A stretch of 64,000 nt of DNA from Mycolicibacterium flavescens (GCF_001722335.1 NZ_MIHA01000019.1:46775-110774); one strand, 5' to 3'; positions 1 to 9,571 are shown, counted from the stretch's first letter. Translations and numbers: made by a program. Notes: generated by a model from the letters alone, not told the origin.

Positions 1-1
1 G

Positions 2-955
2 ACCACCGTGTCGGCACTCATCGACGCGACCCGCGGATTGCGCTCCACCGCACCGGAGTTGATCGACGCACTGCACCAGGCGGTCGAGCCGATGCAGACG
101 CTGGTCCAGCAGCGGGCCCAACTCGACGCGCTCATGAGCAGCGGCCTGCACACCAGCGGCACCGTGGAGACCGCGCTGAACAACCACACCGACCGGATGG
201 TCACCATCACCTCCGAGCTGACCCCGGTGATGGGCAACCTCGCCGACACGTCGCACCACTGGCTGCCGGCGTTCGTCAAACTCAACGGCCTGTCCGACAA
301 GTTCTTCACCGAGGTGTGGCGTCCCGAACGCGACATCGGCAACATGCGGATGAACCTGTCGCTCACGCCGACCTACACCTACACCCGCGCGGACTGCCCG
401 AAGTACGGCGAGCTCCTGGCGCCGAGCTGCTACACCGCACCGCTCGTGGTGACCCGGCCCGAACTGCCCGACGTGCTGCTGCCCCAGAACTACCAGCCGC
501 CCAAGGATCTCGCCCCGCCGCCGGGCACGGTGCTGGGGGAGAACGGCAACCTCGTCGCGGTCGGCCCGCCGCTGGTCAACCCGAACCCGAGCCTGGCCGA
601 CCCGAATCCGCCGCTGCCGCCGTGGATGTCACCCGCGCCGCCGGTGCCGCTGACGGCCAACGACGCGTTGATCCCGGTCGGCCCGCCGCCGGTCAACCAG
701 TCGCCGTTGGCGCCGGTGGCGCCCAAACCGGGCGATCCGCCACCCGCACCACCCGCTGCGCCCGCGCCGCCCGGCCCGCTGCCCGCCGAGGCCGCGCCCG
801 CGTCGTTCGGCGGCAACGTCGGTCCGGTCGGCAGCCCGGCCGAGCGCGCGACGCTCAGCGCCATCACCGGCCAACCCGTCAGCACGGCAACGCAACTGCT
901 ACTCGGCCCGGTGGCCCGCGGCACCACGGTCGCGCCGGGAGAGGAGCCCCGATGA
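2..955 (+). CDS. mceA: Mce-family protein MceA, C-terminal part (5' end outside window)
   Basis: The reading frame is open from the first base of the window, so the gene starts upstream and only the last 317 residues are present. The MCE domain itself is missing. What remains is the helical region after the domain, an aromatic/cysteine segment (PKYGELLAPSCYT) and a proline-rich tail over about the last 160 residues, as is common in Mce proteins. It is the first of six consecutive Mce genes, and its TGA overlaps the ATG of the next gene, so I call it MceA by position. Mce proteins assemble with YrbE permeases into cell-envelope lipid importers. Which of the numbered mce operons this is cannot be told from the sequence alone. 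Confidence 0.85.
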   Translation, partial: TTVSALIDATRGLRSTAPELIDALHQAVEPMQTLVQQRAQLDALMSSGLHTSGTVETALNNHTDRMVTITSELTPVMGNLADTSHHWLPAFVKLNGLSDKFFTEVWRPERDIGNMRMNLSLTPTYTYTRADCPKYGELLAPSCYTAPLVVTRPELPDVLLPQNYQPPKDLAPPPGTVLGENGNLVAVGPPLVNPNPSLADPNPPLPPWMSPAPPVPLTANDALIPVGPPPVNQSPLAPVAPKPGDPPPAPPAAPAPPGPLPAEAAPASFGGNVGPVGSPAERATLSAITGQPVSTATQLLLGPVARGTTVAPGEEPR

Positions 956-2007
956 AGGCACGCGGCGCGCTGATCGGGTTGTCGCTGTTCATGGTGGTGG
1001 CGATGACGCTGACCTGGCTGGTGTACGTCACGCTGCGGCGCGACGTCGCCGGGTCCACGGTGCCGTACGCGGCGGTGTTCACCGACGTGTTCGGGTTACG
1101 CGAAGGCGACGACGTGCGGATGGCCGGCGTGCGGGTGGGCCGCGTGGAAAACATTGAGCTGCAGGGCAAACACGCGAAGGTCTCGTTCGTCGTGCAGAGC
1201 GAGCAGCGGCTGCTCGGTACCACCGTCGCCTCGGTGACCTACCAGAACATCGTCGGGCAGCGCTACCTCGGGTTGTCGCTGGGTTCCCTCGGTGATCCCG
1301 ACCCGCTGCCGGCCGGCAGCACGATCCCGGTCGAGCAGACCGATCCGTCGTTCGACGTCGGCACGCTGCTCAACGGCTACGAGCCGCTGTTCAGCGTGCT
1401 CGACCCGCGGCACGCCGACAACCTCACCAAGGGCGTGATCCAGTCGCTGCAGGGCGACGAGGGGTCGATCACCGCGCTGGTCGACCAGAGCGCCGAGATA
1501 ACCGACGCGTTCGCCGGACAGGACGAGGAACTCGGCGGCGTGATCACCGATCTCAACCTCGTGGTGGCCAACCTCGCCCGGCACAACGACGACCTCGACC
1601 ACATCGTCGGCGAGGTCCGCTCGGTGGTGTCGACGTTCGACGCGCGCCGGCCCCAGCTGATCGACTCGATGGGGTCGATGGCCAAGGTGGTGCGCCAGCT
1701 GTCGACGATCTCCGACGAGGTGTACCCGCCGCTGAACGAAATGGTGCAGCGCCAGCCGGGATTCGCCAAGCACATGCTCGGCATCGAGCCGCAGCTGGCG
1801 TTCGTTGGCGCCAACCTGCCGCTGATGCTCAAGGGTTTCGCGCGGATCACCGGCGAGGGCACCTACGCCAACGCGTACGCCTGCAACCTCGACGCCACCG
1901 CGTTCTTCCCCGGCCTCAACGACGTGACGCCGATCATCGTCGACGCCGCCACCCCCGGCAACAAGGCCCGCTACACCCCCAAGTGCAGGAACATGGCCAA
2001 TGGCTGA
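952..2007 (+). CDS. mceB: Mce-family protein MceB
   Basis: A 351-residue protein with an N-terminal membrane anchor (about residues 5-27) followed by an MCE domain that begins near GSTVPYAAVFTDVFGLREGD and a long helical C-terminal half. The length is usual for MceB and there is no proline tail. The start is the ATG overlapping the mceA stop (ATGA), which implies translational coupling. It is expected to be an envelope subunit of a lipid-importing Mce complex. It lies second in the six-gene run, and its 3' end overlaps mceC by 8 bases. Confidence 0.9.
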   Translation: MKARGALIGLSLFMVVAMTLTWLVYVTLRRDVAGSTVPYAAVFTDVFGLREGDDVRMAGVRVGRVENIELQGKHAKVSFVVQSEQRLLGTTVASVTYQNIVGQRYLGLSLGSLGDPDPLPAGSTIPVEQTDPSFDVGTLLNGYEPLFSVLDPRHADNLTKGVIQSLQGDEGSITALVDQSAEITDAFAGQDEELGGVITDLNLVVANLARHNDDLDHIVGEVRSVVSTFDARRPQLIDSMGSMAKVVRQLSTISDEVYPPLNEMVQRQPGFAKHMLGIEPQLAFVGANLPLMLKGFARITGEGTYANAYACNLDATAFFPGLNDVTPIIVDAATPGNKARYTPKCRNMANG

Positions 2008-3028
2008 TCGAACGCCGAAGACCCTGGAGAGCTACAGCAAGACGTGGCTGGGCGTCATCGCCGTCGCGGTCGTCGCCGTGCTCGTCGCAGCGCTGCTGGC
2101 GGTCAAGGTCGCCGACATCGGGTACCACCACTACACCGCCCGTTTCCTGCAGGCGGCCGCGCTTCAGCCGGGCAACCCGATCACCGTGGCCGGCATCCCG
2201 GTCGGCGAGGTGTCGAGCATGGAGCTCAAAGGTGACCACGTCGAGGCCGGCCTGAAGGTCCGCGACGACGTCGTGCTCGGGGAGGACTCCCGCGCCTCCA
2301 TCAAGATCACGACGATCCTGGGCTCGCGCTACCTCGCGCTGTTCCCCGACGGCCCGGGGTCGTTGCCGGACAACACCTTCGACCTCACCCACACCGAGGT
2401 CCCCTACGACCTGCAGGAAGCCCTGTCCGACGTCACCACCACCTACGAACAGGTCGACTCCGATCAGTTCGCCGAGACGCTGTCGATCCTGGGTAGGCAG
2501 CTCGAGACGCTGCCGCCGGTGATTCCGCAGGCGCTCGAGAACACCCACACCCTCTCGACGATCATCGCGCAGCGCCGCGACCAGCTCGGCGAACTGCTCG
2601 AGACCACCGAACTGGTCAGCTCCACGCTGCGCCGTCAGCAGTCCACGATCGGCAACCTGGTCAACCAGGGCAACTCGCTGCTCGGCGAGTTCGTCGCCAG
2701 GCGCGCCACCTTCCACGCGATGATGGACGCGTTGACCAACCTGGTGCAGAAGTTGAGCGACATCGTCATCGACGACCGCCCCGAGCTCGAGGAGCTGCTC
2801 GCCAACCTGCGTGAGCTCTCCACGTTGCTGGGCCGCAACGACGGCATGGTGCGCAGCATCCTGCAGACCGGCCCGATCGCGCTGCGCGGCATCGCGAACA
2901 TCACCGGCACCGGCAACGCCATCGACTTCAACGCCTCCAGCGGCCTGCTCGTCGACTCGTGGATGTGCGCAATCAGCGGTCGCGCCAAGCAATTCGGCAT
3001 GATCGAGTACTACCAGGACTGCAAATGA
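2000..3028 (+). CDS. mceC: Mce-family protein MceC
   Basis: A 342-residue protein with an N-terminal transmembrane helix (about residues 15-37, rich in V and A), then the MCE domain (ARFLQAAALQPGNPITVAGI onward) and a helical region with repeated leucine/glutamine patterns. It has no proline-rich tail, so it is shorter than some MceC homologues. It overlaps mceB at its 5' end, and its stop overlaps the mceD start (ATGA). As part of the Mce complex it should sit in the periplasm, anchored by the N-terminal helix. Confidence 0.9.
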   Translation: MADRTPKTLESYSKTWLGVIAVAVVAVLVAALLAVKVADIGYHHYTARFLQAAALQPGNPITVAGIPVGEVSSMELKGDHVEAGLKVRDDVVLGEDSRASIKITTILGSRYLALFPDGPGSLPDNTFDLTHTEVPYDLQEALSDVTTTYEQVDSDQFAETLSILGRQLETLPPVIPQALENTHTLSTIIAQRRDQLGELLETTELVSSTLRRQQSTIGNLVNQGNSLLGEFVARRATFHAMMDALTNLVQKLSDIVIDDRPELEELLANLRELSTLLGRNDGMVRSILQTGPIALRGIANITGTGNAIDFNASSGLLVDSWMCAISGRAKQFGMIEYYQDCK

Positions 3029-4143
3029 GATTCACCAGAGCTCGGATCATCGCGATCGTCGCCGTCGGGCTGGCGGTGGTGCTCGCGGTCGGTGTCACGG
3101 TGGTGAAGTTCACCGCGGACCGGCTCGACGTGATCACCGTGACAGCCCAGTTCGACAGCGCCTCGGGGCTCTACGTCGGCAATGTGGTCGCGGTGCTCGG
3201 GATGCCGGTCGGCACGGTCACCGAGATCACCCCGAAGGGCGGGTACGTCGAGGTGGAGTTCACCGTCGACAACGACGTCAAGGTGCCCGCCGACGTCCAG
3301 GCGGCCACCATCTCGAACTCGATCCTGACCGACCGCCAGATCGAGCTCACCCCGCCCTACCAGGACGGTCCCACCCTGGAGAACCACGACACCATCGGCC
3401 TGAACCGCACCCGCACCCCGGTCGAATTCGCCAGGGTCCTCGACGTTCTCGACAAGCTCGCGGTGTCGCTGCGCGGAGACGGCAAGGGCAACGGCCCGGT
3501 CGCCGACGTCGTCGACGCCAGCGCCGCCATCGTCGACGGCAACGGACAGCAGATGAAAGACGCGCTCGGTGAACTGTCGAATGCGCTGCGGCTCAGCGCC
3601 GACCGCGGCACCGTCACCAAGGACCAGCTGACCACGATCGTGCGCAACGTGAGCTCGCTGTCGGACGCGGCCGCCCGCAACGACGAGCTGATGCGCGAAT
3701 TCGGCTCCTCGGTGCGGGCGATGAGCCAGATCCTGGCCGACGAGGACCTCGGCACCGGCACCACCGGCCGCAAGATCAACGAGGTGCTCACCAACACCAG
3801 CCAGGTGCTCGAGACCCACCGCGACTCGATCAAGGACCTCGTCGCCAACGGTGACATCGTGCTGAACACCGCGGTCGACCACGAGCGGGATCTGATGGAG
3901 TTCCTCGACGTCGCACCGATGACACTGGACAACCTGTACAACGTCGCCGACCAGAAGAACGGCGCGCTGCGGGTCAAGGTGGTCACCGACAAGATCCTGT
4001 TCGACAACCAGCTGATCAAAGAGGTCTGCAACATGATGGGCCTGCGGCAACTGGGTTGCAGCACAGGAACACTGCAGGACTTCGGCCCGGACTTCGGGTT
4101 GAGCTACATGCTGGACGGTCTCGCGGCGATGGGACAGAGATGA
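3025..4143 (+). CDS. mceD: Mce-family protein MceD
   Basis: A 372-residue protein whose start is set by the ATGA overlap with mceC; a longer reading frame from 2959 would need extensive overlap. An N-terminal membrane helix (residues about 9-27) precedes an MCE domain containing the typical GLYVGNVVAVLGMPVGTVTE pattern. The remainder is predicted helical with many heptad-like leucines. It is the fourth gene of the operon, and its stop overlaps the start of the lipoprotein gene that follows. Confidence 0.9.
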   Translation: MRFTRARIIAIVAVGLAVVLAVGVTVVKFTADRLDVITVTAQFDSASGLYVGNVVAVLGMPVGTVTEITPKGGYVEVEFTVDNDVKVPADVQAATISNSILTDRQIELTPPYQDGPTLENHDTIGLNRTRTPVEFARVLDVLDKLAVSLRGDGKGNGPVADVVDASAAIVDGNGQQMKDALGELSNALRLSADRGTVTKDQLTTIVRNVSSLSDAAARNDELMREFGSSVRAMSQILADEDLGTGTTGRKINEVLTNTSQVLETHRDSIKDLVANGDIVLNTAVDHERDLMEFLDVAPMTLDNLYNVADQKNGALRVKVVTDKILFDNQLIKEVCNMMGLRQLGCSTGTLQDFGPDFGLSYMLDGLAAMGQR

Positions 4144-5390
4144 CGGGTGCGCGCAGGCTCGCCACAGCGTTGGTGGCCACCAGTTGTCTGGCCGTATCCG
4201 GTTGCGCCACTGACGGTCTGGCCAGCCTGCCGCTGCCGGCGCCGGGTGTGGGCAGCGGTGGCTACGAAGTGACCGCGGTGTTCACCAACGCGCTGAACCT
4301 GCCCGCCAACGCGAAGGTCAAACTGGCCGGTGCGGACGTCGGGCAGATGGAGTCGATGGTGGCCCGCAACTACACCGCGGTGACCACGCTGCGGATCATG
4401 GACGGGGTGCAGTTGCCGCAGGGCAGCACCGCCGAACTGCGTTCGGCCACACCGCTGGGCGACGTGTTCGTCGCGCTCAAGCCCCCGAGTCCGGTGCCGC
4501 CGAGCACGCCGCTGCTCAAAGACGGCGACACCATCGGCCTGGAGTCGACGACGGCCGCGGCCACCGTGGAATCGGTGCTGGGTTCGGCGGCGATCCTGGT
4601 CAACGGCGGCGCGGTGCGCAACTTCACCAACATCATCAACGGTCTGGGCAAGGCCACCGGGGACCAGGGCCAGGCTTTCGGCACGCTGATCCGCAAGACC
4701 AACCACACGCTGGGCAAGCTCAACGCACGCTCGGACGAGATCTCGACAGCGATGAGCGAGACGTCGCGGCTGGCCAACGAGATCGCCGCGAAGAACCAGG
4801 CGCTGGCCGAGGTGATGGCCGAAGCCCGCCCGGCCACCGACACCCTCGCCACGCACGCGACCGACATCGCCGATCTGATCCAACGTTTCGGCGGCGTCTC
4901 CGATCAGGCCCGCAAGTTCCCCTCGATCGCGGGCACCGACACCAGCGGCCGCAGCGTCATCGCCGACGCCAACACCGTCGCCAAGGCCTGGAACGACGTG
5001 GCACTGGCACCGGACGCCACGCTGTACGCGCTGAACCGGTTGCTGCCGCCGTTCATCAAGACCATGACCAGCAACGCGATCGCCCTCGACGCCAGCGTGG
5101 ACCGGTTGGTGCTCGGCTCCATCCCCGACATCAGCTACGCCGGCGACCCCGGCCTGCACGGTCCGAAACGGCACGACTGGCATCAGCTGGTCGGCACGCT
5201 GAAGTACACGCTGTGGCGGCTGCAGGAGCGCGTCGTCGGCAAAGGCCCTGGCGTGCCGCAAGTTCCGGTGATCCCGAGCCCCACCGAACCCGGGGAGATC
5301 ATCGTGGCGCCCCAGCCCGCAGCGCCCGCACCACCCGCAGTACCTGCGCCGGCGGCGCCGGCGCATCTGCCCGCCGAGGCGCCCCGATGA
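4140..5390 (+). CDS. mceE: Mce-family lipoprotein MceE (LprK-like)
   Basis: A 416-residue protein with a lipoprotein signal peptide. The hydrophobic stretch ends in the lipobox AVSGC, with the lipidated cysteine at residue 22. The MCE domain follows (YEVTAVFTNALNLPANAKV), then a helical segment, and a proline/alanine-rich tail occupies the last 50 or so residues. Position five in the operon together with the lipobox is diagnostic of MceE. The start comes from the overlap with mceD. Its TGA overlaps the ATG of mceF. Confidence 0.92.
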   Translation: MTGARRLATALVATSCLAVSGCATDGLASLPLPAPGVGSGGYEVTAVFTNALNLPANAKVKLAGADVGQMESMVARNYTAVTTLRIMDGVQLPQGSTAELRSATPLGDVFVALKPPSPVPPSTPLLKDGDTIGLESTTAAATVESVLGSAAILVNGGAVRNFTNIINGLGKATGDQGQAFGTLIRKTNHTLGKLNARSDEISTAMSETSRLANEIAAKNQALAEVMAEARPATDTLATHATDIADLIQRFGGVSDQARKFPSIAGTDTSGRSVIADANTVAKAWNDVALAPDATLYALNRLLPPFIKTMTSNAIALDASVDRLVLGSIPDISYAGDPGLHGPKRHDWHQLVGTLKYTLWRLQERVVGKGPGVPQVPVIPSPTEPGEIIVAPQPAAPAPPAVPAPAAPAHLPAEAPR

Positions 5391-6637
5391 TCGCCGCGGC
5401 CGCCGACCGGATCGTCGACGTCGTCCGGTTCGGCTACCGCCGCCGGGCCTGGCTCTCGGCGATCGGGCTGGTGATGGTGCTCGTCGTCGCGACCGCGTAC
5501 CTGTTGTTCGGGGCGCTGCGGGTGAACCCGTTCGCCTCGAGCTACCGGCTCACCGTGGCGCTGCCGGAGTCGGCGGGGCTGTTGCCCAACCAGGACGTGA
5601 CGCTGCGGGGGGTGCAGGTCGGGCGGGTCGAACGGCTCGATATCACTCCCGACGGGGTCGACGCGATCGTCAACGTCAGGTCCTCGGTGCAGATCCCGCA
5701 GTCCTCGGCGGTGCGGGTGTCGGGGCTGTCGCCGGCCGGTGAGCAGTACATCGACTTCGTCCCCGAGGCGGAGACCGGGCCGTTCCTGGCCGACGGCGCG
5801 CACATCGGCCAGGGCACCGCCACCGTCCCGGTCAGCCTCGCCGAACTGCTCGCCAACGCCGACGGCGCGCTGGCCCAGGCCGACACCGAAAAGCTCGAAC
5901 TCATCCGGAAAGAGCTGAGCCTCAGCGAAGCCGGACCGCAGAAACTAGCCGACATCGTCGACGGCGGCACGTTCCTGCTGTCCACCCTGGACTCGGTGCT
6001 GCCGGAAACCAGTTCGCTGCTGCGGACCAGCCAGGTGGTGTTCACCATGGTCGCCGACAAGAACGCCGGAATCGACGCCGCCTCAGACAATCTCACCGAG
6101 ACCTTCGACGGCATCAACCGGATGAAGGAGGGTTACCGGCGGCTGACCAACCAGACCCCGGACGCGCTCGCCAAGGTCGACAACCTGTTCGTCGACAACT
6201 CCGACACCATGGTGCAGCTGCTGGGCAACCTGACAACCACGTCGCGGCTGCTGTATCTGCGGGTGCCTGCGCTCAACGCGCTGTTCCCGAGCTACCGCAC
6301 CTCGGTGCTCGACGCGCTCGGCACCGCGATGCACACCGGCGGGCTGTGGGGCACCGCCGAGATCTATCCGCGGTACACCTGTGATTACGGCACACCGAAG
6401 CGCCCGCCGTCATCGGCGGACTACCCGGAGCCGTTCATGTACACCTACTGCCGCGACGACCACCCGGGCGTGCTGGTCCGCGGCGCCAAGAACGCGCCCC
6501 GGCCCGCCGGCGACGACACCGCAGGACCGCCGCCGGGTGCCGACCTCGGCCGCCAGACCGATCCGACACCCAAGGGGCGCTACACGATTCCGACGCCCTA
6601 CGGTGGCCCGACGCTTCCGATCGAGCCGCCGCGCTGA
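5387..6637 (+). CDS. mceF: Mce-family protein MceF
   Basis: A 416-residue protein with a single N-terminal membrane helix (about residues 22-42), an MCE domain (YRLTVALPESAGLLPNQDVT onward) and a long helical domain. It ends with a short proline/glycine-rich tail. It is the sixth and last Mce subunit, and its start overlaps mceE. The accessory genes begin 21 bases downstream. In characterised systems the six Mce proteins form a hetero-hexameric lipid channel; that assembly is known for the family, not shown here. Confidence 0.9.
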   Translation: MIAAAADRIVDVVRFGYRRRAWLSAIGLVMVLVVATAYLLFGALRVNPFASSYRLTVALPESAGLLPNQDVTLRGVQVGRVERLDITPDGVDAIVNVRSSVQIPQSSAVRVSGLSPAGEQYIDFVPEAETGPFLADGAHIGQGTATVPVSLAELLANADGALAQADTEKLELIRKELSLSEAGPQKLADIVDGGTFLLSTLDSVLPETSSLLRTSQVVFTMVADKNAGIDAASDNLTETFDGINRMKEGYRRLTNQTPDALAKVDNLFVDNSDTMVQLLGNLTTTSRLLYLRVPALNALFPSYRTSVLDALGTAMHTGGLWGTAEIYPRYTCDYGTPKRPPSSADYPEPFMYTYCRDDHPGVLVRGAKNAPRPAGDDTAGPPPGADLGRQTDPTPKGRYTIPTPYGGPTLPIEPPR

Positions 6638-6658
6638 GCGCAACGCTAGGAGATGAGT

Positions 6659-7312
6659 ATGTCCGTGCACACCGACGAAGACCGTGACGCCGACCGCAAG
6701 CCCGACGACGTCGAGGAGACCGGCACCGACACCGAGGACGCCGCCGAAGACAGCGCGCCCGAGACCCAGGCCGACGACGACGGCCCCGACGACGACGGAC
6801 CCGGAGACGACGATGGCGCGAACACCGCCCGCAACTGGCGCCGCCCGGTCCTGTGGGGGGCATTGGCGGCGGTGTTCGTCGCGCTGGTCGCCGCGGTCGG
6901 TTTCCTGGGCTGGCAGCTGTGGCAGGAACGCGAACTCGCCCAGGCCGGCGAACAGGCCCGGCAGGCGGCCACCGACTACGCGCAGGTCTTGACGAGCATC
7001 GATTCGGAGAAGGTCGACGAAAACTTCGACGCGGTGCTCGACGGCGCGACCGGCGAGTTCAAAGACATGTACTCGCAATCCAGTTCGCAGTTGCGCCAGC
7101 TGCTGATCGACAACAAGGCCTCTGCGCACGGCGTCGTTCTGGAGTCGGCGGTCCAGTCGGCGAGCAAGGACAGGGCGGTGGTGCTGCTGTTCGTCGACCA
7201 GTCGGTCTCCAACACCAACGTGCCCGACCCGCGCATCGACCGCAGCCGCATCAAGATGACCATGGAGTACGTCGACGGTCGTTGGCGCGCAAGTAAAGTC
7301 GAGCTTCCATGA
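6659..7312 (+). CDS. Mce-associated membrane protein (Mas type)
   Basis: A 217-residue protein in three parts: a very acidic, probably disordered N-terminus of about 60 residues (many D and E), one transmembrane helix at about 63-86, and an extracytoplasmic domain that is typical of Mce-associated proteins. Two ATG codons (6653 and 6659) lie close together. The second is better placed relative to the AGGAG at 6648-6652, so I chose it. It directly follows mceF and overlaps the next gene by 4 bases. Family members are thought to stabilise or assist Mce complexes. Confidence 0.78.
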   Translation: MSVHTDEDRDADRKPDDVEETGTDTEDAAEDSAPETQADDDGPDDDGPGDDDGANTARNWRRPVLWGALAAVFVALVAAVGFLGWQLWQERELAQAGEQARQAATDYAQVLTSIDSEKVDENFDAVLDGATGEFKDMYSQSSSQLRQLLIDNKASAHGVVLESAVQSASKDRAVVLLFVDQSVSNTNVPDPRIDRSRIKMTMEYVDGRWRASKVELP

Positions 7313-8109
7313 GGCACCTGGCGGGCGTGGTCGCCGCGTCGCTGGTCGCCGCCGGGCTGGTCGCCGCTCCGGCCGTGAACGCGTCGGCGCCCTCATTCTG
7401 CTCCGAGCTGGGCGGGCAGTGGGACGGGCAGTTCTGCACGACATCGGTGGTGTCGGAGCGCAAAGCCACCCGCGACATCAAGATGGCGCTGCCCGGCGAT
7501 CTCGTGGAGAACCCCGTCATTCGGGAGTACCTCACCAACCTGATGAACAACTGGCGCACCGCGGCGGTGAAGATGGTCCAGAACAGCTTCGGCGAGCAGC
7601 ACTTCCAGATCTTTCAACGCGGCGAGGCGATGACGGTCGTCTTCCACGAGATGTACTCGGGCACGGTCGGTACCGACGCCTTGGCGCATCCGAATGCGCC
7701 GATCGTCAGCGACGCCTACCGCACCTTCACCTTCGCCGGCGGGCGGCAGTTGCAGCTGGCCGATCTGTTCAAACCCGGTGTCGACCCCTTCGTCGAGATC
7801 CCCCGCCTGGGTGCGCCGTTCATCGTCGCCGCCCTCGATGCCGCGCCGCCGCCGCACCAGCCCGGCACCTATCCGTTCACCCCGGACCGCTGGACCCCGG
7901 ACAAGGTGTACTCCGGGGCGTACAAGGCGTGGGCGCTGACCCCCGATGAACTGCTCATCTACATGCCGGACTACCCGGTGGGCCGCGACCGCCCCACCAA
8001 CTTCAGCCCGGGCCTCATGCAGTGGTCGATGGACGGCGGCACCGTGCAGGCCCGCATCCCGCTGACCGCGCTGGCGCCGGTGCTGCGACCCGAATACGGC
8101 GGCAGCTGA
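7309..8109 (+). CDS. Secreted MPT64/RsiV-like (DUF3298-type) protein
   Basis: A 266-residue protein with a Sec signal peptide (cleavage near residue 25). The mature start FCSELGGQWDGQFC resembles the CEEL...C start of the secreted antigen MPT64, with cysteines at 31 and 43 that could form a disulfide. The central and C-terminal parts (LADLFKPGVDP, ELLIYMPDYPVG) fit the DUF3298/RsiV fold seen in that family. It is cotranscribed with the mce genes (ATGA overlap with the Mas gene). Function is unknown; exported proteins of this type are found after several mycobacterial mce operons. Confidence 0.65.
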   Translation: MRHLAGVVAASLVAAGLVAAPAVNASAPSFCSELGGQWDGQFCTTSVVSERKATRDIKMALPGDLVENPVIREYLTNLMNNWRTAAVKMVQNSFGEQHFQIFQRGEAMTVVFHEMYSGTVGTDALAHPNAPIVSDAYRTFTFAGGRQLQLADLFKPGVDPFVEIPRLGAPFIVAALDAAPPPHQPGTYPFTPDRWTPDKVYSGAYKAWALTPDELLIYMPDYPVGRDRPTNFSPGLMQWSMDGGTVQARIPLTALAPVLRPEYGGS

Positions 8110-8111
8110 CC

Positions 8112-8684
8112 ATGTTCCGGCTGCTGTCGATGCTCATCGCGGCGGCGCTGGTCTTCGTGCCGACCGCCGGCGCCGAACCGGCCGCCCCGACGCTGCCGGT
8201 GTTCACCCCGTACCCGTCGGACTGGCAGCCCGACTACACCGTGTTCCCGTACAACCTCTGGCAGATCCGGGTCACCCCGCAGCAGATCACCGCGCAGCGC
8301 GAATCGTGCCAGTGGTTCAACGCCCAGTACGAGCAACTCATGGCCCAGGTGTTCGGGTTCCAGCGTTTCCTCGACGACCGCGACGACGACTGGTCGCTGC
8401 CGGGCGTCGCGCACGCCGGTGACGTCGTCGCCGCCAACCTGGACCAGTCCGCGGCCTTCCTGGACCCGCGGGCGCACACGCTGTTCATCATCAACTACCC
8501 GGATCAGAGCGAGTATTCGCCGCTGTTCCACGGGGATTCGATCTACCGGCTGTGGTACCAGTTCACCCAGATCAGCGACAAGATCAAGAAACGGCTGCCG
8601 TCGGGCCAGATCAACGCGAACATCGCGACCGCCAACGTCTACGGCGGGGTGATCCGCGACTCCGGGGTGTGCCACGGCGCGTAG
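8112..8684 (+). CDS. Exported protein of unknown function at end of mce operon
   Basis: A 190-residue protein with a clear signal peptide (about 20 residues, ending near TAGAEP), so it is probably secreted or periplasmic. The mature part is rich in aromatic residues and has two cysteines, in QRESCQWF and near the C-terminus (DSGVCHGA), which could pair. No recognised domain. It starts 2 bases after the previous stop, so it belongs to the mce transcription unit and may act with it. I do not recognise the family. Confidence 0.7.
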   Translation: MFRLLSMLIAAALVFVPTAGAEPAAPTLPVFTPYPSDWQPDYTVFPYNLWQIRVTPQQITAQRESCQWFNAQYEQLMAQVFGFQRFLDDRDDDWSLPGVAHAGDVVAANLDQSAAFLDPRAHTLFIINYPDQSEYSPLFHGDSIYRLWYQFTQISDKIKKRLPSGQINANIATANVYGGVIRDSGVCHGA

Positions 8685-8687
8685 GGT
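8682..8687 (+). promoter_or_regulatory. Leaderless-type -10 element for the DUF3253 gene
   Basis: TAGGGT matches the mycobacterial -10 pattern TANNNT and ends 7 bases before the GTG at 8695. Transcription would therefore begin at or next to the start codon. No convincing -35 element is seen. It overlaps the stop codon of the upstream gene. Confidence 0.4.
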
Positions 8688-8694
8688 TCGGTCT

Positions 8695-8931
8695 GTGAGC
8701 CTGCGCGACGCGATCCTCGAGCTGGCCCGCGAACGCGCGCCCGACAAGACGATCTGCCCGTCGGACGCGGCCCGCGCGGTCGGCGGCGAGTCGTGGCGCG
8801 ACCTGATGGACGACGCCCGCGAGGCCGCCCGCGAACTGGCCCGCGCCGGCGAGGTGGAGATCAGCCAGAAGGGCCAGGTGCTCGACCCCGACGCGACTTG
8901 GCGCGGACCCATCCGGATCCGCGCCAAGTAG
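8695..8931 (+). CDS. Small DUF3253-type protein
   Basis: A 78-residue protein starting at GTG. The sequence (CPSDAARAVGG, WRDLMDDAREAARELARAGEVEISQKG) fits the short winged-helix-like DUF3253 family. It is cytoplasmic with no signal. There is no Shine-Dalgarno, but a -10-like TAGGGT sits immediately upstream, which suggests a leaderless message. Its function is unknown. It converges on the YCII-type gene with an 8-base gap. Confidence 0.7.
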   Translation: MSLRDAILELARERAPDKTICPSDAARAVGGESWRDLMDDAREAARELARAGEVEISQKGQVLDPDATWRGPIRIRAK

Positions 8932-8939
8932 CCGACGAG

Positions 8940-9404
8940 CTACGCCAGCCGGTCGGCCTCCGCGCGGGCCTGCGCCGCGATCTTCTCGGCCAGCTCGGCC
9001 TTCCACTGGATCTCCTTCTTGACCCAGGGGTTGTCGAGCGGGAAGTCGGCGGTCTCCGAGACCCGTCGCACCTCGACCTTCACCCCCGTGCCCAGCGGGA
9101 TCTTCCGCGCCCACTGCTTGGCCTCCTCCTTCGAGGACACCTCGAGGATCCAGAAGCCGTTGAACAGCTCCTTGGCCTCGGTGTAGGGGCCGTCGGTGAC
9201 CACCGGCGGGTCGGAGTTGAAGTCGACGACGAACCCCTCCTCGGGCCCGGTCAGCCCTTCACCGGCCAGCATCACACCGGCCTTGATCAGCTCCTCGTTG
9301 AACCGGCCCATCTCCTCGATGATCTGGTCGAAGTCGATCTCCTGCTCGGCCATCGCGGCCTCGGCCTCGGGGGTGGACCGCATGATCAGCATGTAACGCG
9401 CCAT
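8940..9404 (-). CDS. YCII-related (DGPF-type) protein
   Basis: A 154-residue cytoplasmic protein beginning MARYMLIMRSTPEAEAAMAE. It contains the family signature DGPYTEAKELFNGFWILEV and the usual ferredoxin-like alpha/beta pattern. These proteins are often linked to extracytoplasmic sigma factors, but none is seen nearby. It is transcribed divergently from the gene at 9572, leaving a 167-base shared upstream region. Biochemical role unknown. Confidence 0.75.
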   Translation of the reverse strand: MARYMLIMRSTPEAEAAMAEQEIDFDQIIEEMGRFNEELIKAGVMLAGEGLTGPEEGFVVDFNSDPPVVTDGPYTEAKELFNGFWILEVSSKEEAKQWARKIPLGTGVKVEVRRVSETADFPLDNPWVKKEIQWKAELAEKIAAQARAEADRLA

Positions 9405-9571
9405 CTCGATGTCTCCTTCGGTTCGGGGCCTTCTCTGTCGTGCCCTCGCAACTACGTCGAACGGGATCCCACAGAATTCGACACGACCCGAGAACTTTTC
9501 TCATCGGAAGTCATCGGGATTCCTCAGATCGCGGCCAGAGCCCGCTTAGGCGCCGCCGCCGACAATCGATC

